Source: Oscillospiraceae bacterium (GTDB lineage: Bacteria > Bacillota > Clostridia > Oscillospirales > Ruminococcaceae). From it: a DNA stretch of 19,514 nt. The stretch lies in NCBI GenBank assembly GCA_019413245.1, contig DXNX01000036.1, forward strand, positions 1 through 19,514. The letters run 5' to 3'. Position numbers and translations under genes: made by a program. Under the pieces are notes generated by a model. The model saw nothing but the letters and a program-made list of their open reading frames with translations, did no database searches and had not been told where the DNA came from. Shown in pieces: positions 14,073-19,514 of the stretch. Numbering within the stretch: position 1 is the stretch's first letter; each line of letters starts with the position of its first letter.

Positions 14073-14420
14073 TTACCCCTTTTCCTTGAACGGCGTGGGC
14101 CGCGCGATGCGGTACAGCTTGTCGTGATAGTCGCTCTGGATGCTCTCGATCTTCACGCCGAAAAGCTCCGCAGCTTCATTTTCCTGCAAAAAGGCACCGG
14201 GATACACCTGGGTGATGCTGGGCACCGTGTCGTCGGTGCCGATGGTCAGGCGCAGGGTGCGCATATCATACCCCTTGGCAAAGGAGTAGCTCAGTTCGTA
14301 GCCGTCGGGCAGGCGGGCGGCGCACAGCTGCACCACGCGCCAGTTGTCCATCTTGAACCGGATCACCTGGGGCATGAACTCCGCCATGGTGATGGGTTCG
14401 ATCGTGTTGGCAGATTCCAT
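14073..14420 (-). CDS. echD: Ech hydrogenase subunit EchD (NuoC-like)
   Basis: A 115-residue soluble subunit related to the 30-kDa subunit (NuoC) of complex I, of usual length for EchD. The C-terminal half has the family pattern, VPSITQVYPGAFLQENEAAELFGVKI, ending in YRIARPTPFKEKG. It has no cofactor motif and is structural, bridging EchE to the rest of the hydrophilic arm. The start has AAAGGAGG 11 nt upstream, and the gene begins 2 nt after the echC stop. Assignment rests on both the sequence and its place between echC and echE. Confidence 0.92.
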   Translation of the reverse strand: MESANTIEPITMAEFMPQVIRFKMDNWRVVQLCAARLPDGYELSYSFAKGYDMRTLRLTIGTDDTVPSITQVYPGAFLQENEAAELFGVKIESIQSDYHDKLYRIARPTPFKEKG

Positions 14421-14422
14421 CG

Positions 14423-14890
14423 TCAGCGTTCCTCCTTTGCCTCGTGCTTTTCTTCTTCCTTTTCCTCGGCATAGTTGCGGCGCTTGTCCTCCAGGATCTC
14501 CAGCGCCTTCACCACGCCGTCGATGATGGCCTGGGGCCGGGCCGCGCAGCCGGGCACATACACATCCACCGGGATCACCGTATCGATGCCGCCCTTGATG
14601 TTGTAGCAGTCCTTGAACACGCCGCCGGTGCAGGCGCAGATGCCCACAGCCACCACCACTTTGGGGTTGGGCATCTGGTCATACAGCTGCTTGACCACCT
14701 TTTCACACTGGGCGTTCACGCCGCCGGTGATGAGCAGGATATCGGCCTGGAAGGGGTCACCTGTGTTGATGATGCCGAAGCGTTCAATATCGTATTTGGG
14801 TGTGGTACAGGCCAGCACCTCAATATCGCACCCGTTGCAGCTGCTGGCGTCATAGTGCAGCATCCAAGGGGATTTTGCAAGTTTCTTCAT
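14423..14890 (-). CDS. echC: Ech [NiFe] hydrogenase small subunit EchC (NuoB-like)
   Basis: A 155-residue subunit holding the proximal [4Fe-4S] cluster that feeds the NiFe site in EchE. The ligands are in SSCNGCDIEVLAC (Cys18, Cys21), GICACTGG (Cys85 or Cys87) and VPGCAARP (Cys115). The fold and length match NuoB/EchC up to about residue 135. The last 20 residues are a highly charged Glu/Lys/Arg tail (from DKRRNYAEEKEEEKHE), which is not part of the core. Upstream is AAGGGGG, and the gap to echB is 18 bp. Confidence 0.95.
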   Translation of the reverse strand: MKKLAKSPWMLHYDASSCNGCDIEVLACTTPKYDIERFGIINTGDPFQADILLITGGVNAQCEKVVKQLYDQMPNPKVVVAVGICACTGGVFKDCYNIKGGIDTVIPVDVYVPGCAARPQAIIDGVVKALEILEDKRRNYAEEKEEEKHEAKEER

Positions 14891-14908
14891 GGTATTTTCG
14901 CCCCCTTA

Positions 14909-15772
14909 TCAGCGTACCAGCATGAGGATCAGCCCGTTGAGGCCGCCGGTGAGCAGGGTGACCACCCAGCAGCTGTCCAGCAGGGTGCGCCACTTGACGC
15001 GGGCGGCCACGTTGTCCCACAGGATCTCCAGCAGATAGATCACCAGGCAGGCCACAATGGCGATGGGCCAGCTCCACCAGTGCTCATTGATGAAGAACAG
15101 GGCGATGATGCCCAGCATGAGCACCATCTCGTAGTATTCGGCAATGTTCATCACGGCCAAAGTGGGGCCGGCCATCTCGGTGGTGATGCCTTTGACCATT
15201 TCCTGGTGGGCATGGTGGCTGGTAGACAGATCAAAGGGTGACTTGCGCAGCTTGATGGCGGTGATGAACATAAAGCCCAGCAAAAAGCCCGGCATGGTCA
15301 GCACGGCGCTGTGGGGCATCTGGATGATGGTTCCCACATGGAAGCTGCCGGTGGCCAGGTAGAAGCCCACGGCCATGAGCAGGGTCAAGGGTTCGTAGGC
15401 CATCATCTGGATCATCTCGCGGCCGGCACCCAGGGTGGCGAAGGGAGATGAGTCACTGGAGGCTGCCATGACCAGGAACATATCGGCGGTGGACAGGATG
15501 AACAGGCACATCAGGATGTCCGCCCCGGCAAACAGCATGGAGCCGGCCACCGCCAGGAAAACCAGATAGCTCAGGTTCAGCAGCATCTGCACGCTATTGA
15601 CCGCGATCATCTGCTTGGAGAACAGTTTTTTCAAATCATAGAACGGCTGCAGCATGGGCGGGCCCTGACGGCCCTGCATCCGGGCGCTGACACGGCGGTC
15701 CAGCCCGTCCAGCAGGCCGCCCACCAGGGGCGCCAGCAGCAGATACGCCAAAACGGAAACGACCGGCATCAT
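14909..15772 (-). CDS. echB: Ech hydrogenase membrane subunit EchB (NuoH-like)
   Basis: A 287-residue polytopic membrane subunit, the NuoH/HycD homologue that links the hydrophilic arm to the ion channel. It has about eight hydrophobic helices. Conserved cytoplasmic loops are RVSARMQGRQGPPMLQPFYDLKKLF (residues 27-51) and RKSPFDLSTSHHAHQEMVKG, with acidic EYYEMV further on, all typical of the family. The start overlaps the echA stop as ATGA; a second ATG follows immediately, and AGGAGG is 6 nt before the first. Spacing favours the first Met. Confidence 0.94.
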   Translation of the reverse strand: MMPVVSVLAYLLLAPLVGGLLDGLDRRVSARMQGRQGPPMLQPFYDLKKLFSKQMIAVNSVQMLLNLSYLVFLAVAGSMLFAGADILMCLFILSTADMFLVMAASSDSSPFATLGAGREMIQMMAYEPLTLLMAVGFYLATGSFHVGTIIQMPHSAVLTMPGFLLGFMFITAIKLRKSPFDLSTSHHAHQEMVKGITTEMAGPTLAVMNIAEYYEMVLMLGIIALFFINEHWWSWPIAIVACLVIYLLEILWDNVAARVKWRTLLDSCWVVTLLTGGLNGLILMLVR

Positions 15773-17661
15773 ACCGCACCTCCTATGATCACACAGAGCA
15801 TAACGACAAGGACCCCCGCCGATACGATGACACCCGGCCGCATCAGGCGGCGGCGCCCGAATTCAAAGCGCAGGTACCAGTTGCTCAGATACAGATGTTC
15901 CGGTTCCCCGAAACTGTTGGTAAAGTAGGTATTGTCGCCCTCGTTGATGCCGCCCATGTAGATGGGAACATAGTCCCGGTGGGCCGAGCGGGTGAGCAGG
16001 AACATCAAAGACGGCACGAACAGCACGCTGACCAGCATGATGGCCATGGTGGTCAGCACGCTCATGGACAGCACCTCATGGGCGGTGCCGTACAGTTCCT
16101 GGATGATGGGGGTGACCACGCGGGAGGACACCAGCGGGAACAGCAGGCACAGGCCCAGGGTGGCCGCCGCGTGAATGTACATGGAGAAGTACTGGTCCTT
16201 GCGGGTCACGTCGGTGACCTGGGCCTTGGTGTGGTGCAAAGACACCAGCTTGCACAGCCACTTGGTCCAATACAGCATGGTGGTGGCACTGCCGTAGGCC
16301 AGGAAGATGACCAGCAGGTAGTTGTCCGCGTCCACAAAGGCCCGCAGCGCCACCCACTTGGAGATCAGCATGCCGAAAGGCGCCAGGTACATGCCCGCAA
16401 TGCCGATGCCCATAATGTAGGTCAGGCGGGGCAGGCGCAGCAGCAGGCCGTGCATGTCCTCGATGTCACGGGAGCCCAGGGCGTTTTCGATGGAGCCCAC
16501 GGCCTGGAACAGCATGGATTTGCTCACCGAATGGAAGATCATCAAAAGCACGGCGGCCCAGATGGTCTCCTCGGCGCCGATGCCCGCACAGGCCACGATC
16601 AGGCCCAGGTTGGACACGGTGGAGAAGGCCAGGACTTTTTTGCCGTCGTTCTGGGCAATGGCCATCATGCTGGCCGCAATGAAGGTAAAGCCGCCGATGA
16701 AGGCCACGGTCATGCCGGTCATATTGCCGGCCATGGCAGGGGCCAGACGGATGAGCAGATATACGCCCGCCTTGACCATGGTGGCGCTGTGCAGCAGCGC
16801 GCTGGAAGGCGTGGGTGCCACCATGGCGCCCAGCAGCCAGCTGGAGAAGGGCAGCTGTGCCGACTTGGTCAGCCCCGCAAAGGCCAGCAGCACCACCGGG
16901 ATGGTGGCTTTGGCCGTCACCAGTTCACCCAGCTGCACGGTGTGCAGGGTGTGGGCCGCCACCACAATGGCAATAGCAAAGCCCAGGCCGCCCAGCAGGT
17001 TCATCCACAAAGCGCGGAAGCTGTTGTTGACCGCTTCCTCGGTGCGGGTGTAGCCGATGAGCAGGAAGGAGATGACCGAGGTGATCTCCCAGAAGAAATA
17101 CATCCAGACCAGGTTTTCAGACAGGACCAGTCCGATCATCGCCGCCAGGAAGAAGAACAGCATGGAGAAGAAGAACCCGCTGCGGTCCCGGTATTCGGTG
17201 TGATGCTGGTGATAGGCTTTCATGTAGCCTACGGCGTAAATGCAGATGAGCCCGCCCACCATGGCCACAATGATGATCATGAGCATGGAAAGGCAATCCA
17301 GCCGCAGATGGGTGGGGGATTCCACCGGACAGGTCAGTTCCGACCAGGCCAGCAGCCCCGTCTGCCCCACCGAGAGCAGCACCACCGGGTACTTTTTGTA
17401 CTTGATGCTCAGCACCACAATGAGGATCATCAGGGCGAATTCCCCGGCCAGCATCAGATGGTCGATGAGGGGCATCTCACCGCACAGGTCTATGATGCCG
17501 CCCCCGCCCTGCAGCCACGCTGCAAGTAAAAAGGCGGCCAGCGCCATAACGGCACCAGCCCCCAGATATACGACCCTGCCGCGGACACGGGCATCCCGGA
17601 TACAGGGGATCACCAGTGCCATCAGCGCCGGCCACGCGATCAAAATTGGAATGATTGCCAT
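15769..17661 (-). CDS. echA: Ech hydrogenase antiporter-like membrane subunit EchA (NuoL-like)
   Basis: A 630-residue membrane protein of the NuoL/MrpA ion-pump family with about 14-16 helices. It carries the signature KSAQLPFSSWLLGAMVAPTPSSALLHSATMVKAGVYLL with the functional lysines and the trans-membrane glutamate in YFFWEITSVISF. It moves H+ or Na+ when electrons pass to protons. The start MAIIPILIAWPAL at 17661 has GAGGAGG about 8 nt upstream; the frame reaching 17715 is leader sequence. It is the first gene of the ech operon, transcribed away from hypA. Confidence 0.95.
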   Translation of the reverse strand: MAIIPILIAWPALMALVIPCIRDARVRGRVVYLGAGAVMALAAFLLAAWLQGGGGIIDLCGEMPLIDHLMLAGEFALMILIVVLSIKYKKYPVVLLSVGQTGLLAWSELTCPVESPTHLRLDCLSMLMIIIVAMVGGLICIYAVGYMKAYHQHHTEYRDRSGFFFSMLFFFLAAMIGLVLSENLVWMYFFWEITSVISFLLIGYTRTEEAVNNSFRALWMNLLGGLGFAIAIVVAAHTLHTVQLGELVTAKATIPVVLLAFAGLTKSAQLPFSSWLLGAMVAPTPSSALLHSATMVKAGVYLLIRLAPAMAGNMTGMTVAFIGGFTFIAASMMAIAQNDGKKVLAFSTVSNLGLIVACAGIGAEETIWAAVLLMIFHSVSKSMLFQAVGSIENALGSRDIEDMHGLLLRLPRLTYIMGIGIAGMYLAPFGMLISKWVALRAFVDADNYLLVIFLAYGSATTMLYWTKWLCKLVSLHHTKAQVTDVTRKDQYFSMYIHAAATLGLCLLFPLVSSRVVTPIIQELYGTAHEVLSMSVLTTMAIMLVSVLFVPSLMFLLTRSAHRDYVPIYMGGINEGDNTYFTNSFGEPEHLYLSNWYLRFEFGRRRLMRPGVIVSAGVLVVMLCVIIGGAV

Positions 17662-17705
17662 AAAAACGACCTCCTCGAGGAACAAACCCTGACAATCTAC
17701 CAGAT

Positions 17706-17715
17706 TTGTTGACAA
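17706..17715. promoter_or_regulatory. Possible operator in the ech leader
   Basis: TTGT-TG-ACAA is a short inverted repeat 10 nt downstream of the ech -10 box. The arms look like the ends of a Rex (NADH-sensing) site, but the spacing is too short for a standard Rex box. Weak. Confidence 0.25.
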
Positions 17716-17724
17716 TTTTATTTC

Positions 17725-17753
17725 ATTATAGTACTCCTAATTCCGTTTTACAA
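17725..17753 (-). promoter_or_regulatory. Promoter of the ech operon
   Basis: The minus strand has TTGTAA (17753-17748), 17 nt, then perfect TATAAT (17730-17725), 64 nt upstream of the echA start. Confidence 0.82.
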
Positions 17754-17791
17754 GACTATTTCTTTGTATGGATTTTTGTGCAGGATGGTGT

Positions 17792-17797
17792 TACAAT
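17792..17797 (+). promoter_or_regulatory. Possible -10 box of the hyp operon
   Basis: TACAAT on the plus strand lies 77 nt before hypA. No good -35 is found at 16-18 nt, so this is a weak call. The box lies back to back with the ech promoter. Confidence 0.4.
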
Positions 17798-17805
17798 GGA
17801 AAAGT

Positions 17806-17829
17806 ACGGCGGGATTTTTCCGCCGTTTT
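17806..17829 (+). promoter_or_regulatory. Hairpin in the hypA leader (attenuator-like)
   Basis: ACGGCGG (17806-17812) pairs with CCGCCGT (17820-17826) around a 7-nt loop and is followed by three T (four counting the last stem base). It lies downstream of the likely hyp promoter and 44 nt before hypA, in the place of an attenuator, but the T run is short. Confidence 0.5.
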
Positions 17830-17873
17830 CGTCCATTTTCGGCATAGATCGGCAAAAAAAGGAGGGCTGAGCC

Positions 17874-18215
17874 ATGCATGAGTTATCCATCACCCAGAGC
17901 ATCCTGGACATCTCGCTGCAGGCGGCAGCCGAGCAGCACGCGGCCCATATTCGTGAAATTCGCCTGCGGATGGGTCCCTTTTCCGGCGTGGTGCCGGAGT
18001 GTGTGCAGATGTATCTGGACGTGCTGGCCAAAGGCACCCCCGCCGAGGGTGCCAAAATCAAGGTCACCACGGTGCCTTTAAAGGTACTGTGCCGTGACTG
18101 CGGGCGCGAGGGCGAGATCGACCGCGCCCACATTGCCTGCCCCTACTGCGGCAGCCTGCGGCTGAAGCGGCTTTCGGGCAAGGAATTCATGGTAGAGAGT
18201 CTGGAGGTAGACTGA
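17874..18215 (+). CDS. hypA: Hydrogenase nickel insertion protein HypA
   Basis: A 113-residue nickel metallochaperone that, with HypB, loads nickel into the EchE precursor. The N-terminal nickel site is Met1-His2-Glu3 (MHELSI). The zinc site has Cys73, Cys76 (CRDC) and Cys89, Cys92 (CPYC). The length fits the family. AAGGAGG lies about 8 nt before the ATG. It is the first gene of a hypABF unit divergent from ech, with 212 bp between starts. Confidence 0.95.
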   Translation: MHELSITQSILDISLQAAAEQHAAHIREIRLRMGPFSGVVPECVQMYLDVLAKGTPAEGAKIKVTTVPLKVLCRDCGREGEIDRAHIACPYCGSLRLKRLSGKEFMVESLEVD

Positions 18216-18217
18216 AT

Positions 18218-18883
18218 ATGGAGATCAAAGTCCTGCATCAGGTCATGGAATGGAACGAGGATGTGAGCGCCGAGGTGCGCCGCACCCTGAAAGGGCACAA
18301 GGTCTGCCTGATCAACGTCATGGGCAGCCCGGGGGCCGGCAAGACCAGCCTGATCACCGCCCTGATCGCCCGCCTGCGGGAAGAATTTTCCATCGGCGTC
18401 ATCGAGGGCGACATCACCGGGCAGATCGACGCCGAGAAGATCGCGGCGCTGAAGATCCCCGCGGTGCAGCTGAACACCGACGGCGCCTGCCACATCGAGG
18501 CCATGAGCATCCAGCACATCCTGCCGGACTTTGACCTGGACAGCGTGGACGTGCTGTTTGTGGAGAACATCGGCAACCTGGTCTGCCCCGCCGAGTTCGA
18601 CATCGGGGAGAATTTCCGCATCACGGTGCTGAGCATTCCTGAGGGGGACGACAAGGTGGCCAAGTATCCGCTGATGTTCACCGACACCTCCTGCCTGGTG
18701 CTGAACAAGTGCGATATGCTCCCCTACTTTGATTTCGACGTGGCCCGGGCCGCCGCCGACTACAAGGGCGTGAACCCGGACGGACCGCTGTTCCAGGTGT
18801 CCAGCCGCACCGGCGACGGGCTGGATGAACTGGCCGCGCACATTGCCGGCAAGGTGCGCGAAGCCCTGGCCGCCGACGCATGA
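18218..18883 (+). CDS. hypB: Hydrogenase nickel incorporation GTPase HypB
   Basis: A 221-residue SIMIBI-class GTPase that drives nickel delivery. It has the P-loop GSPGAGKTS (36-44), the metal-site residues Cys91-His92 in NTDGACH and Cys123 in NLVCP, and the base-recognition motif NKCD (163-166). It lacks the N-terminal CxxCGC nickel site and the histidine-rich stretch that some HypB proteins carry, so it is the plain GTPase form. The start is 2 nt after hypA, with GGAGG inside the hypA end. Its stop overlaps the hypF start as ATGA. Confidence 0.96.
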   Translation: MEIKVLHQVMEWNEDVSAEVRRTLKGHKVCLINVMGSPGAGKTSLITALIARLREEFSIGVIEGDITGQIDAEKIAALKIPAVQLNTDGACHIEAMSIQHILPDFDLDSVDVLFVENIGNLVCPAEFDIGENFRITVLSIPEGDDKVAKYPLMFTDTSCLVLNKCDMLPYFDFDVARAAADYKGVNPDGPLFQVSSRTGDGLDELAAHIAGKVREALAADA

Positions 18884-19494
18884 TCCGGCGGCATTTTCTC
18901 ATTGAGGGCATCGTGCAGGGGGTGGGGTTCCGGCCTTTCGTCCACCGGCTGGCCGCTCGCCTTGGCCTGAACGGCTGGGCCCGCAACACCGCCGCCGGGC
19001 TGGAACTGGAGCTGGAAGGCCCCGCCGCCGCGCTGGACGAGTTCCGGCGCGCCCTGGACGATGCCCCGCCGCCGTTGGCGGTCATCGAGGACATCCGCAC
19101 CGAGGATATTCCCGCCACCGGCGAAACCGGCTTTGCCATCCTGCCCAGTGCGGCCGGGGAGGCCGCCACCCTGGTCTCCCCCGACCTGGCCCCCTGTGCG
19201 GCCTGCCTGGAAGAGATGAACGATCCCCACGGGCGGCGATACCGGTACCCGTTTATCAACTGCACCGACTGCGGGCCCCGGTTTTCCATCATCCGACGCC
19301 TGCCCTACGACCGCCCCGCCACCACCATGGCCGGGTTTGCCATGTGCCCCGACTGCGCCGCCGAGTATGGCGACATCACCAGCCGCCGGTACCACGCCCA
19401 GCCCAACTGCTGCCCGGTGTGCGGGCCTCAGGCCGAGTACCGGGACGCCGAGGGCCGTCCCCGGGAGGGGGACCCCATCGCCCTGGCCCAGAAG
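18880..19494 (+). CDS. hypF: Carbamoyltransferase HypF, N-terminal part (cut by contig end)
   Basis: The first 205 residues of HypF, which starts synthesis of the cyanide ligands of the NiFe site from carbamoyl phosphate. The acylphosphatase-like domain is clear: EGIVQGVGFRPFVHRL with Arg18 and WARNTAAG with Asn36. Next come the zinc-finger-like pairs Cys106/Cys109, Cys128/Cys131, Cys156/Cys159 and Cys178/Cys181, with the family strings RYPFINCTDCGPRFSI and RRYHAQPNCCPVCGP. The YrdC-like and Kae1-like domains (several hundred more residues) are missing because the contig ends. The start overlaps hypB by 4 bp. The reading frame stays open through the last bases, but those after 19494 are adapter sequence and not gene. 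HypC, D and E would be expected beyond. Confidence 0.93.
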
Positions 19495-19513
19495 CTGTCT
19501 CTTATACACATCT
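19495..19513 (+). other. Nextera/Tn5 mosaic-end adapter sequence at the contig end
   Basis: CTGTCTCTTATACACATCT, the 19-bp Tn5 mosaic end used in Nextera library preparation, is present without a mismatch 1 base from the end and interrupts hypF. It is residual library adapter, not genomic DNA. On the reverse strand it yields a false protein start reading MYKRQ. Confidence 0.97.
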
Positions 19514-19514
19514 G

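Noticed and set aside
1884..17529. Very long open frames antisense to real genes, for example 1884-3443, 3937-5556, 8120-9742, 9924-12350, 12911-14089 and 15895-17529 on the + strand
   Set aside because: High GC in codon third positions leaves the complementary frame free of stops. The products are His/Gln/Gly-rich without domains, while the other strand encodes clear families with ribosome-binding sites.
12989..17661. Complex I (NADH dehydrogenase) instead of hydrogenase
   Set aside because: EchE has the nickel-binding RVCGIC and DPCISC motifs, only six subunits are present, and hyp genes adjoin.
18760..19509. A 249-residue minus-strand protein starting MYKRQ
   Set aside because: Its start comes from adapter sequence and its body is the complement of hypB/hypF.
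19495..19513. A Tn5/IS50 transposon end
   Set aside because: The mosaic end is exactly at the contig terminus with no transposase, target duplication or partner end; library adapter explains it better.

Overview
The window looks like chromosome of a GC-rich, Gram-positive anaerobic gut fermenter, most likely of the Oscillospiraceae/Ruminococcaceae (Gemmiger/Subdoligranulum-like). The grounds are the clean AAGGAGG ribosome-binding sites, the lipoprotein-type ABC sugar uptake, an Ech-type energy-converting [NiFe] hydrogenase with hyp maturation genes, and a FeoA-FeoB fusion. The genus is inference. There is no rRNA, tRNA, CRISPR array or insertion sequence. Both ends cut genes, and the last 20 bases carry a 19-bp Nextera/Tn5 mosaic-end sequence, so this is an assembled contig end.

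Layout. (1) 1-1638, + strand: the 3' part of a PTS EIIC-like membrane protein with a strong terminator, then a signal-less M23 peptidase with a SPOR-like C-terminal region. (2) 1640-3821, - strand: an arsenic-type cluster, arsR followed by permease (ArsP/DUF318), Cys-rich thioredoxin and arsC. Two near-identical 24-bp operator-like palindromes lie in front of arsR and in front of the permease, with a terminator between. (3) 3949-9679, - strand: an alpha-glucan/maltodextrin operon reading binding lipoprotein, two permeases, LacI-type regulator, malQ, terminator. It has a consensus promoter overlapped downstream by a LacI-type palindrome and no ATPase gene. (4) 10002-12356, - strand: a FeoA-FeoB fusion iron transporter with its own promoter and terminator. 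(5) 12508-17661, - strand: echABCDEF, one tightly packed operon for a membrane-bound [NiFe] hydrogenase. (6) 17874 to the end, + strand: divergent hypA-hypB-hypF, with hypF cut by the contig end.

How they fit. MalE/F/G-like uptake and MalQ feed glucose units into fermentation. Reduced ferredoxin can be reoxidised by Ech, which makes H2 and pumps ions. HypA/HypB insert nickel and HypF starts building the Fe(CN)2CO ligands for the EchE active site. The neighbouring FeoAB can supply ferrous iron for the many Fe-S clusters and the NiFe centre. The ars cluster is an independent detoxification unit.

No wholly unknown system is evident. The features most worth a second look are the paired ars operators, the cysteine-rich tails on ArsR and the thioredoxin, the Ala/Pro/Lys tail of EchF, the EchE that ends at its mature C-terminus, the SPOR-like M23 protein without a signal peptide, and several regulatory hairpins.
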